Source: Mesostigma viride | Lineage: Eukaryota > Streptophyta > Mesostigmatophyceae > Mesostigmatales > Mesostigmataceae | Direction of reading: 5' to 3' | Length of the DNA: 64,000 nucleotides | Assembly (NCBI GenBank): GCA_009746045.1 | Contig: RPFO01000065.1 | Coordinates: 1,848,924 to 1,912,923, forward strand | Shown here: positions 9,501 to 27,773 of the stretch, in pieces | Position numbering within the stretch: position 1 is the stretch's first letter | Layout of the letters: every line of letters starts with the position of its first letter | The notes under the pieces: generated by a model | Database searches by the model: none | Seen by the model: the letters and a program-made list of their open reading frames with translations, nothing else | What the model was told of the DNA's origin: nothing | Program-made: the position numbers and the translations under genes

Positions 9501-10784
9501 GACATTTGAGGACAAGCAGCCCATGAGCCTGCCAGTAAGGAATGGTCAGCAAGAATGGGCACGCGGAATGCAGCTGGCCAGCTGGGCCCAACCTGGTAGC
9601 CTGCACAGCAATCCTTGAATAGCAATTCTTGACAGCAACAAAAGCATCAACACGGGCTACTCGCCCTCGGGGAAAAACTGTCCTGCAAGTGCCCGTCGAA
9701 ACAGGCTGCTCACAACGCAAGAGTCATTACTGTCTGCTGGCACACCTTGACGCGTGCGCCGGACAGCTGGCGGACTTGGGCCACGTTGGAGCCCGACTTG
9801 CCAATCACGCTGCCAATCAGCATGACGGGCACATTGATCTGGGCCACCACGTTGGTGTTCATGGCCGCGGCAGCATTGGAGGATGAGGCGGCAGGCGGAT
9901 GTGGCATGCCTGGAAAGCCCGGAAGATGGGGCATCCCCATTCCTGGGATCACGCCCGCCCCTGGCATCCCTGGAAGTCCGCCGGCTCCATGGAAGCCAGG
10001 GAACGTGGACCCTCCGCGGCCCGCCGCAACTGGGACGGCGGCCCCAGGGCGCTCCTTGGGAGGGTTCTCGCGGAGTTGCTTGGACACGAGCTCCAGCGCC
10101 GACCGCGCCTGGGTCAGCTCGCCGGTGATCTGTACCACGCGGTCTGTCGGGAGGGCACAAGCGGGGAGCTCTTCCGGGCCCAAGACTCGCACATTCGCGC
10201 CCGATTGCTCTCTAACCATTTTGATGATTTCTCCACCTTTTCCGATAAGGCTTCCTGCTTGCGAGCCTGCAATCAGAAGACGAATCGTCTGGCCGCCTTC
10301 GGTAGTGGTAGCGGCAGCCTCCGCTGGATTGTCTCCCTGCATTTGGCAAAGAACAGCATAGCAACCACCAGCCAAGCCGAAGTAGATTATTGATTTGCAT
10401 GCCAGCCAGATATTCACATGTGCACATTGACGATTTCGAGGGCACAGAAGAACTGCAAACGTAACACACCTCCACAACGCGCTTGTGTACACGAAAAAGA
10501 GCTTCCTGCGCTGCCGACCATGTGCAATCAGCAGGATCCTGCGCTGATATGATCACAACTCGCTCTTCGCAACCCTGAATAGGATCCGCCACTTTCAAAC
10601 GAGCACCGGTCTCGTCACGAAGCTGCTTGATTACACTCCCCTGCTTCCCAATAATAACTCCAGCCTTCTTCGCTGAGACAAGTAGACGGAAAACCGTCTC
10701 TGGAACACCAGCCTGCCTCTTGTTAGGCCCACCAGCTGCTGAATCATTCGGACGCTTCAGAGAACCGTCAAAATTATCTGCCAT
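6544..10784 (-). CDS. Triple KH-domain RNA-binding protein (PCBP/HEN4-like), 4 exons
   Basis: Exons on the minus strand: 10784-10470, 10336-9746, 9082-9020 and 6699-6544, all phase 0 with GT-AG borders (donors GTGTGT, GTGTGC, GTGGGT), giving 374 aa. KH1 is at about residues 27-98 (GxxG loop IIGKQGS). KH2 is at about 121-196 (LIGKGGE). KH3 is at about 268-338 (VIGKSGS) and is split by two introns. A Gly/Met/Pro-rich linker separates KH2 and KH3, and the tail is Gly/Arg-rich (FGAGGFGRGR). This layout is that of poly(C)-binding/HEN4-type proteins, which bind single-stranded pyrimidine-rich RNA and act in splicing, stability or translation. The third exon is only 21 codons and was placed because it completes KH3. 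The start is the ATG preceding MADNFDGSLKRP. The gene is divergent from CFAP251. The RNA target cannot be told from sequence. Confidence 0.88.
6946..8570. repeat. 48-bp minisatellite, ~34 copies, inside intron 3 of the KH gene
   Basis: The unit ATGATGGGGTGGGATGAGAG plus a further 28 bases repeats almost perfectly. Variant units carry ATGCAAGG in place of ATGAGAGG, or GGCCAGTGG in place of GGCGAGTGG. Because 48 is a multiple of three, both strands give very long spurious open frames; one base missing near 8325 shifts them. The array lies wholly within the 2.3-kb intron 6700-9019. Confidence 0.95.
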
Positions 10785-11497
10785 GTTTGTAGTTAACCAG
10801 CAATGGTCAACGGGACACGGATGCTTAACAACTTGGCACCAGGTAAGACCTTGTAGCCGCCATGCCGTGGCGTACTGCGCGCGTTTTTGCCGAAGTCCGC
10901 AAGACGTCGTATTTCGTCGGGCCCCCAGCAGCCAGCTTTTTGCCGAGTGAGGAACTGCCGCTACAGCTGGCTTGAGAATGTGAAATATGCCCGTCCGTAT
11001 TTCTTTTTCGAGTATTACTGCCTACTAAAGCGTCATACTCGGACTGAACCCCTCCAAGCAACATACCAGCTATTTTTGGGGACCAACAGGAGGTGGCACG
11101 CACCGCACTCCACTCGCCATAGCCGAGGGCAAGTAATAAATTTTGTGTCGGCAAATGGTGCTAACTAACACATGTATGGGGCGCAGGATGATGTGGTCAT
11201 GCAACCATGCTCAGAGGGTTGCAAAACTATTCAACACGGGCCGGAGCAAAAAATGAATCGATCTTCTGGCTAGGTTTCTGTTCTCTTCCTTGCCGATTCT
11301 TGCAAAACTGAGAAGGCGTCTGAGGATTCATGGCATCGATATGTAAGAAACACCACTTTCAGGGATGCCAACGCCTCAATTTCCGAAATGATCAACGAGT
11401 ACATGCTCATGAAACTTATGCTTGAGGGGATACGGACACTAGCTTCCTTTGGAGATAGAGGCACCTGTTAGAATTGGCCTGGGCAGGACCGCGAGTC
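10785..11497. promoter_or_regulatory. Shared divergent promoter region (KH gene / CFAP251)
   Basis: The start codons of the two genes are 713 bp apart and point away from each other, so both promoters and 5' UTRs must fall here unless upstream non-coding exons exist. I see no canonical TATA box that I can assign. An uninterrupted short frame at about 11360-11472 ends in TAG just before the CFAP251 start; it could be an upstream ORF in the 5' leader or chance. Confidence 0.5.
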
Positions 11498-19646
<8,149 letters not shown>

Positions 19647-19690
19647 TGCATGTGATAGCTTGGCTGCCATGCTTTGATAGTAGCATGATG

Positions 19691-19695
19691 TGTAA
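19691..19695 (+). terminator. TGTAA polyadenylation signal of CFAP251
   Basis: TGTAA lies 45 nt downstream of the TAG stop. TGTAA rather than AATAAA is the standard signal in chlorophycean green algae. Confidence 0.65.
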
Positions 19696-19779
19696 CTTGC
19701 GCCTGCAAGCTGGCTCATGTACAAGCTGGTGAGATTGACAATGGCCAGTTGAGGTCTCAATTTCTTGTCAGTGACAAGG

Positions 19780-19975
19780 ATAATTAATGAATTAATTCAT
19801 TAGTTAATTAGTTAGTTAAGAATATACCTCCGTGGGGAGGATATGTAACATTTATCCCTGAGAAGGGGCATATGGTTTTTAATACATTCTAGGCGACAAC
19901 CTGCAGGTGGTGGGTGTAAACTGCCACCTACTCGGGGTGCACAGCTGACGTGCACCTGCACCGCCACGTATTCCA
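19780..19975 (-). mobile_element. LINE 3' end fragment, minus-oriented
   Basis: An AATTAATT-type tail is followed (plus-strand order) by CCTCC-GTGG-GGAGG and the conserved CCCTGAGAAGGGGCATATGG, then diverged 3' UTR sequence. The hairpin stem is a compensated variant of that in the copies at 580 and 4040. Confidence 0.6.
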
Positions 19976-19984
19976 GCAACTATG

Positions 19985-20060
19985 CAAAGTTGCGCATTCC
20001 ATCCCATGTTCCCCTCCCACTGAGGACTTATGCTCACGTGACGCAGTCACGTGTCTATTG
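19985..20060 (+). repeat. 3' end of a second non-LTR family (hairpin CACGTGAC-GCA-GTCACGTG)
   Basis: About 65 bp ending in a perfect 8-bp stem with a 3-base loop. The same sequence recurs in inverted orientation at about 21340-21405, where it is followed by an (AATT)n tail, which identifies it as a retroelement 3' end. Here the TIR element copy follows immediately. Confidence 0.55.
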
Positions 20061-20061
20061 A

Positions 20062-20498
20062 CCCGTGTTTTTTTACAACGCGATGTATCGCGTTGTAGGG
20101 TAAGAACGTGATGTATCGCGTTGTAATCTGACACGTGGCAGACACAGTAGATACGCGATTTTCGGTCTGAAACTCGGTGGACGGCATCCCGTAGAACTCA
20201 AGAAAAAATCCTGGTATTTTTTGGATTTTTTTTGTGACAGCTGCAAACAAATATGTACCACTGAGATCAGGCATTTTCGCGGGACGAAGGTGAAGACGAC
20301 GGCGATGGCGGCAGGTAGATCTCGCCAGTTTTCGCGCGAATTTCAGTGGCTGTTGGGTGGCACGACCATGATGATGCGTTCAAAGGTTGATAATTAGGTT
20401 TCTACGAGTTTGTTGAGGTACTGGGGCAAAGGAAACGTAGATTTTTCCAGTTTCTCACCCAACTTTCATGCGGAAACCCTGGAAACCGGCATACACAT
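20062..20498. mobile_element. Truncated second copy of the palindrome-bearing TIR element
   Basis: It starts with the same CCCGTGTTTTTTTACAACGC terminus and subterminal palindromes as 3407-4159 and is highly similar up to CCGGCATACA, after which the sequences diverge. The right terminus is missing. There is no transposase. Confidence 0.6.
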
Positions 20499-21265
20499 TA
20501 TTACGGCAAGACTCGGTTCTGCTGTGGCACCATGCTTGGCCGGTATTTCCATGGTGTTTCGACATGTTTATTCATTCCGAATGCCTGGACTCTCGCAACA
20601 GCTTCGCAACCTGACCCCCAAGGGACCAGGAAAATGGGGTCAGATAGGGAAAAAATAACGGCTAAACCGAGATTTGTGCAGACTTTTATTGGGTAGCTCC
20701 GGGCATGATGGTGCCTGCAAATAGCGTAAGGCGTGACCGTGGCTATTGCTACGGTATGCTGTATTTTCCTGGAAATGGCCTCTGCCACCGGATCAGTAGT
20801 GCTTGCAGGCGTAAGTATATCGTGGTTGACTCAACTAATGTGGTTGCACTACGTGCCCCGTGTACTCGGTCGCCTACTCCCATGACAGTGTCACGCATAG
20901 CTGCGGTGTCTTGAGCCGATAATTCCACACGTGCCTGCCTCTCACCTCAATGCAAGCCATGAGTGCTGGTGGTGGAGTGGGCGCCCGTGCATGGGGCATC
21001 CCCCTCTTCTGACGAGCTAACTTCTCCTAGCAACGGACTAAGTGCAAAGCTATCAAACGGTGGGGTGCTAAATACTCGTGTCTGTCTAAGGCTAGCCCTA
21101 CGTGGCATACCCTAGGTGCCCCTAGTGCAATGTTGGGAAGACAAGGGCTCCCTAGTGCAAGTGAACGGGAAAACACGAGCCCCTGGGCAAGCAAGCAGAT
21201 ACTAGGTATAAATTGAAAAGTATAATTCTATACTACATCAGAGTGCAAAGCACCCAATAAAACAT
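20499..21265. other. Intergenic, nothing recognised
   Basis: Short open frames on both strands have no recognisable domain. The last 12 bases (21254-21265, CCAATAAAACAT) are the left copy of the target duplication of the retroelement that follows. Confidence 0.5.
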
Positions 21266-23439
21266 TAATTAATTAATTAATTAATTAATAGATTAATTAA
21301 TAAATAGATTAATTAATTAATTAATTAATTAATTGATTAATAGACACGTGACTGCGTCACGTGAGCATAAGTCCTCAGTGGGAGGGGAACATGGGATGGA
21401 ATGGATGGTGTAAGCTATCTAGGTCCTAGTTACAGGGTTGTGGGCACCACGGCCCGAATCGCTATGAATGCCATACGCGGTCACACGCGGTGCCCCCACA
21501 GACTTGGGGGTGGTCTCCTTCATCACCATTTGCCATCTATCCTTGCGTACCATCTGCTTCCATACTACAGGTCTACAAACCTGGAGGCTGCCCGGGTGTG
21601 AGCCCGTCACGTCTAGTGTAGCACGTCATGTCCATGCCGCTCGAGTCTATCACGAAAAGTCCACGGGTGGCGGCCCTGCCGCGCGCGGCCTGGGGCACGC
21701 CAGGTGAGGACATATCGCCCAGGTCGGGCGAGCTTGGCACCAGCTAGTCTATCTGATGTGTCTACCTGATCTGTGCGGGCCAGGTGCCCGGCTAGGCCCA
21801 GGCGCCTGTGCCTAAGAATGTGGGAAACATTAATTAATTAATCAATTAATTAATTAATTAATTAATTAATTAATTAATTAGGAACATCACTCCGTTGGGA
21901 GTATCTGTAGCACATAGCCCAGAGAAGGGGCATATGGCCAATCATACATTCTAAGCTACTTCCTGCAAGGGTGTAAACAACACTTGCTCTAGGTGCCCTA
22001 GGGCACCTGCACCACCCAGAGTCTCGGGCAACTCCCAGCTAAGGGGAGCCCGTCATAGGTGGGGAAGATCATCATAGCTATACAAAAGCTAGAGCGTGGC
22101 TTCTCAGCAGAGAGCAGCTCTCTGCATGGGCACAGCTTAACTACATAAAGCTAGGCATCATCTGGAGTGTGGCACATCATAGGCACGCATGTACATTGTT
22201 AAAGAAGGCGCGTGGCTTAGCTGGTATATAGTGCCTGTAGGAGGCGTACATGTACATGGCCACGGTCTATCTATTCTACACTACTACTGCTGTATTCCCC
22301 TAAGCTGGGGCGTCTGGAGTCGCTGGGGCCGCGGGGGTCGCCTGCCGGGGCTTGTGGCCGACGTAGATGGGAAACATAGGGCAAATCAGCGTACAAATCC
22401 TCATTACTACTATGCAAACCAAAGGGAATGTTAAGGGCCTTGCGCAGCATCTTGGTGACGTTGCCGTCGAGTCGTTGCTCCAGCTCCTGCGTCAGTGTCC
22501 AGGTCTCGGCACCGTAGGTCAGGATCGTCAGAATGACGACCTTGAAGAGGTCACGCTTGACGATCCGGGGTAGGGCGGGGTTGCTCCACCAGCGGTGGTG
22601 GTCATGGAGTTGCGCCCACGCCATGCCAATCCGTGTCGTCAGGTCGTCCTCGCAGACTGCCGGGAAGCCAACTGCCGAGCAGCTTGAAGCGGCCTGAAGC
22701 AGGGTTGTTAGTTGACCTCGGTGTCGTCTAAGAGGCGGAGTGTGGGTGGGGGCCCTGCCATGCCTAAGGCCAGGGCCTCCGTTTTGGGGCTGATTTCTAG
22801 ACCAACCGCCCGAGCCTCGAGCGCCAGGCAGTCCAGCCAAAGTTGGGCAGACTCCGGCTTCTCGATGAGGCTGCGTGATGTCGTCGGCATAAATGAGGTC
22901 AGCTAGTAAATTCTGCTTGTTAGTCAGCCCCCCTTCCCCAAGCTCGTTCGTGATCGCTAGGCCAGGGGCACGGCCTGCAATGCTAGCAAAGCGAGCACGT
23001 GCCTGGCGCATAACATAATCCACTAGAATTATAAACAGGTACGGCGACAGGACGCAACCCTGCCAGACGCCGGTCTGCAGTGGACATGGCGGGGTAAAGC
23101 CGTGTTGAGTGCGCACCGGAGTGGTCGACATCTCATACAGCGTGCGGATGACGGTAATCAGGGGAGTGGGGACGCGAGCGCGAGCAAGGACAGCCCATAG
23201 AGCGTCCCAGAGGACAGAATCAAAAGCCTTGATGAAGACGACGAAGATTAGGATGGTTGGAAACTCACCAGGTTGCAGGAGAGCCATTTCCTCGAAGAGG
23301 CGGCGCACGACGAAGATGGCCATGACGGTGTTGCGCCCAGGACGAAAGTCCATTTGACTTTCCCCTAGGTGACGGTCGAGAGCAGAACGAAGGCGGTGGA
23401 TCATGCGCATGAACAACTTGAGTGCGGCGCTCTGGATGC
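21266..23439 (-). mobile_element. Chimeric LINE insertion with 12-bp TSD
   Basis: The target duplication CCAATAAAACAT is at 21254-21265 and 23440-23451. In minus order the insertion contains a reverse-transcriptase fragment (23439 to about 22372); a sudden switch to the last ~30 codons of the ORF1-type element plus its 3' UTR (22372-21881), closely matching 965-1075 and onwards; that element's hairpin and (TTAA)n tail (about 21898-21826); a further ~490 bp ending in the CACGTGAC hairpin of the second family; and a final AATT-rich tail (21340-21266). Only one pair of target duplications brackets the whole. Confidence 0.6.
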
Positions 23440-23443
23440 CCAA
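22271..23443 (-). pseudogene. LINE reverse transcriptase fragment, disabled
   Basis: Recognisable RT blocks in order: MDFRPGRNT (finger/palm), a motif A region FIKAFDSVLW, CPLQTGVWQGCVLSPYLF (motif B region), LIYADDIT (motif C), then, after a frame disruption of about 180 nt (the correct frame reads KPESAQLWLDCLALEARAVG), GAETWTLTQELEQRL. The usual first Asp of the DFxKAFD motif A is Val here, and the frame shifts out and back after YADD, so the enzyme is dead. The endonuclease domain and the end of ORF2 are absent. The final ~20 codons belong to the fused ORF1-type element. Confidence 0.8.
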
Positions 23444-23451
23444 TAAAACAT

Positions 23452-25225
23452 AAACAAAGGTATATACAATAGTATTTATAATATTACTATAGCCTCAGAG
23501 GTAAGACTTGCTACCCTAAAGGCTCGGCTAACATATCTGCTGTGAGAAAGCAATGGTCACTTATGACTGCCTAGTGTCACTGTATCTAGATGCCAGGCTG
23601 ATTGCCAAGCTAGGTGCATGCCTGAGTTGCTCAGCATACTAACTACTTCAAAGCTATAGGTGCATGCCTATATGTTGCTCAGCACTGTTGCTTAGCACAA
23701 CTACTTCCAAGCTAGGTGCATGCATGCCCATGTCTATTAATTGCCCCCCCTTACAGCTTAGAATTATTATTAGTTCCTAGTGGTCAGTCAGTGTGTCCAT
23801 GTAGCCATGTCGAGTTTATCAAGTAACATAATGACCTATTATTTCTAAACCACAAACATAGTAACATTCGGTGAAACACTGCTAGGCAGTCATGCCTCAC
23901 CCACCACTTCACGGTAGATATACATAACACGCCTTAGCCGGACTGCATGCCAGCAGAGTTCTAGGCGAAACGGGAGTCGCTCAAGCCGACCTTGCTAGGC
24001 GGAAGCCGACGGATTGACCACAGAACAACACGACTCTTTCCCTTTAGGTGCTCCACGCACAAGTTAGGAGAGCCAAAACCACCACATAGGATAGAAACAA
24101 CATTGCAAAGCACATTATGCTTTCCACAATCACAACATAACTGCAAGCTCTACGCAGGCGTTGATGATAAAAGAAAAGGTAAAACAAACGTGACGTGCTG
24201 AAAATCTGATTGCGGATTGAAACCTGATATTGCGTGACAGAAAAAAAGAAACTGCGTACCTACTGTTATGTCGCCTTGATGTTGCTGGCGGCTTTGTAAA
24301 ATGGAGACGGCTGCTTGCAGGGGTGACGGCCTGTGTTGTAGCCCACGCTACCCCTACCAACTGTCGCCTATTCCAGTGGCAACGGCCACCTCGTAGCTCA
24401 CGCCGCACTGGTTGTGCTGCATGCCTGACCAGGCCCCAAACGGCCTCTATACTGCGCGGCCTTAACCTCCCATTACCAGTGTCGCGTCCCCAGACTGTGG
24501 GACTGCGAAAGATCTAGCCAAAGCATATAGAATACAATTCAGCCCCCTGCCCGGCGCGATATGCACGGGAAACACATGCACGCTTTTCACGTAGCTGCTC
24601 AACGGGCAGAAACTGAGTCGTCCTTTACACGTCTAACTAAGCATGCCAAGCCTAATTAGGAATGATTGATCACGCCGGCCAATTCTTAGCACTCAGCGGG
24701 TACATATATTCAAGGGGTTGCCCTTTACACAAAATATCGTTTATTCAACATGCAAGAGGACGAGACCTTCGCCCTTGGACCAATTTCACCTAGGCTGTAC
24801 TACCAGGCTGGCACGCTGGTAAGCAGGCGCGCTGACGTGAGTGCCGACCTTCAAGAGACTGCTGAAACGACACTCAAAAGATTCCGTCTGACGAATAGGG
24901 CCGTCCTGGCCCCTAGAAGATCTTGTACTTCAACCTAGGCCCAAAATAATTAGTCCAAATCACACAAACTGTCATAATTCCATTAAAAAAGTCCTGAACA
25001 AAGGACAATTCCCAAAGAAGTCCCGAAATGAGTCCTTAAGTCCTGCGGACTATGAAAACAAGCCAAATACACCATTTATTTCATTGCTGCGCCCGTTCAA
25101 AGGCTGGGCCGCAACAGTGCACAGGAGTACTAACGCACGGACCTACGCGATATTCTGATATCGCTGAAAGTAGGCAGGTTGACCACGGCTGGAATCACAG
25201 CTGGGAGGTATATTGGGATAATAAA
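23452..25225. other. Intergenic, no recognised gene
   Basis: Short frames (24230-24517 plus, 24130-24408 minus, 24750-24938 plus) show no domain or convincing splice context. The interval lies downstream of the minus-strand module gene and should contain its 3' UTR, but I found no TGTAA signal on that strand close to the stop. Confidence 0.45.
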
Positions 25226-27773
25226 CTAGCCACTGTGGCAGTCCGTTGCAAAAATGCTGCTTGTCTGGTATTGCCAACGCTTGCCAACAGTCCAGTTCTT
25301 GGACTCCAAAAATGACTGGCCCAGTACGCCGTGGACATTGATTGTAGGCTTGAAGTCCTTCAGTCTCAAATTCAGGAAATTCTTGCCAGGTCCTTTGCCC
25401 GTCTCCCAGAAGCTTGCGCGCACCACCTCCACATCGACGGTGGCCACATCGGGGATGGTGACACTCACACGAGTCTTCTTGCGGGTGATGGTCACCCCGG
25501 ACGGCAACGTCTGAATTCCTCGTCGCCCATGATGAGGCTTCTGCATGTATCAGCACACAGCCCAGATGCACCCATACGCACAACCATGTACAAGAAAGGA
25601 GGATGGGCTTGATCAGGGAAGGGGACAGGACAACAAGAGCGAAGGGCACAAAACGAAGACCCAATAAGGCTAGCTGGCTATAATGATATAGTGATTATTA
25701 CATTGAGGGCCTAACCTGATCAAGCCCTGCCAGCAGGACAATGTGCAAGGTGGTGACGTGAATATTATTTAATTAACTAAGGTGGTGACGTGTATATTTA
25801 TTAATTAATGAAGGTGGTGACGTGCTATCAGTAAGTAAGCGCGTGACAGTGAACATGCACTGAAGGCATGCCACAGAGTACCCGATGAGGTACTTTTCTA
25901 CGCAGATACTCAATCACCCGCGAAGGCAAGGTGCTATCAGTAATATCCTCTCATCTACGGTTGATGCATCAAGTCATGCAAGAGATGATGGGCAAGGTGG
26001 CAGCACGTATGTACACGCGTGGGCAGATAATCCATTTAGTGAGGCAACCTTGCTTAGGCTGTTCTGTCTCGTACGTTGACACACAAATTCATTTATTACA
26101 GGGATTCCTAGTGCAAAGCAGTAGTCTAGCTGGAATATGCTAACAGGTTGCCTTGAGCGCCCACCCTTTTGGGGACGACCCACATTAAAAGAAGGAAAAG
26201 TACATGGATTAAATTACCATGTGTGATTAGGATGGATTTCTAAGCTTATCAATATACACATATCAATATCATTTATGACGCAGTTACCTTGCAGTTACGT
26301 GTAAATGCATTAATAAATAAAATTAATGTAATATATTGATATTAACTTAATGCATTAAATCAATATTACATTCTATGATTACATTCTATGATTATCATTG
26401 TTTGATGTATGAATGTTGACTTAAAAGCCTACTTCAGGGCAAGTAGTTCTAGATTTGGTAAAGAAAAGTACTTTAGATAACTAGCTGATGTCTATTCACC
26501 ATGCCGTACTATATGACCAGGAGACATGCAACGGATGTCACTCAGATGGAAAACAGGTCACGGTTCTGGCTAGCTGGGTGGATGCTCAACAAGATAAAGT
26601 TTGTCGATGGACGTTCACACAACTGTCACTTCCACGCTAGTTATGGTTCATAGTCATACGAAGTTTTGTAATGCTAAGCGTATCTGTACATTACAATGCA
26701 AAGCCATGAATAGATGCTACCCTTCCAGCTAGGTAACATATGACAACAAGTGAGACAGACTGTTTACACCCTCTAGTATTGCAGACCATTCCTCTTTCCT
26801 ACAAATTCGATGCACAGCCCTTATTCTAGCCTTCTATCGATGTAAATATTTGAGGAAGTATCAGGTTTCAGGCTGTAGACCTGCCCTGTGCCAAGCATGA
26901 TGCCATGTTTAATGGTTTAGCCAATAGACATGCTCCTCCACTGCTGCAGGATATCCCATGCTATTAACCATCGCAAGCGTCAGAGCAGTTATGTTAGATA
27001 ATACCAGTGAAAATGCCAAGCAAAAAGGGCTTTGTTACTTACCCCATTCACAAGCAAAGTTCCGTATGCTTTGGCAAAACTGGTTCCAGGGGGTGATTCC
27101 GCGCTCACAAGCACTCGGTCGTCACCAGCCAGGATGCCGACCTGGTCTATCCATGTGCGTGCATCGGGCTTGCCAGAAGGTGATGCCGGCACAGGCAAGG
27201 CATATTCTCCATGGGCAGTGCCAGTAAAGCGAGCATTTACTTCAAAAGTTCTATCCACCACGATGCAATAGGTCATGTTAGCTTCGCCATTGAAATCGAA
27301 CTTTTCCCCTTGATGCGTGATGAAGTGAGGGTCAGAGGTAGCTGATGACAGAACCACAAACGCCGATTGGATATTCTCCACGGTCTGCACATCTCCAGCG
27401 TTTACTCCAAAGTAGTTGGCAAGGAATGCACCAAATGCTGCCGAGTTCAAAAGATCTAGAAGGGCGACTCCCTGGGGAATATCGTCCACGTAAACAGTCA
27501 ATGCAACGATGATGCTGGACACACTCTGCATCAGGCCCCGCCTCTGGCCGCTTCTGGATAGCACAGACACCTCAATGGCACATTCGGGGACCACTTGGAC
27601 ATACGCGGCTAGTGCAGATCTAAAAGCCGCCAAGTCTAGCTCTGTGGCGAAGCAGTCTTGAATTACCACCTCAGCAGCGGCTTCAAGTGCCAGGGCTTTG
27701 GGGCACGTCGCCGCCTCCGAGCTGGTGCCTCCGGAGAAAATCGCGTTAAAATCGCATGAAGGACTGATGTTGC
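25226..27773 (-). CDS. VWD/root-cap-like C-terminal domain, two exons
   Basis: Exon 27773-27043 (acceptor TCTGCAG, donor GTAAGT) and exon 25540-25226 (acceptor ATGCAG, stop TAG) code for about 348 aa. Landmarks are SDPHFITHQGEKFDFNGE, the typical Asp-Pro-His-Phe start and FDFNG of VWD-like folds; YCIVVDRTFEVNARF; DARTWIDQVGILAGDDRVLV; then, in the last exon, VTITRKKTRVSVTIPDV, VEVVRASFWETGKGPG and INVHGVLGQSF. Before this lies a ~150-residue region with several Cys. The family is extracellular and is known from green algae and plant root-cap proteins; its biochemical role is unknown to me. The separating 1.5-kb intron holds a 32-bp tandem repeat. Confidence 0.78.

Noticed and set aside
11270-11472. 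Short frames on both strands just before CFAP251
   Set aside because: No homology recognised. The plus frame ends in TAG before the start codon, so at best it is an upstream ORF.
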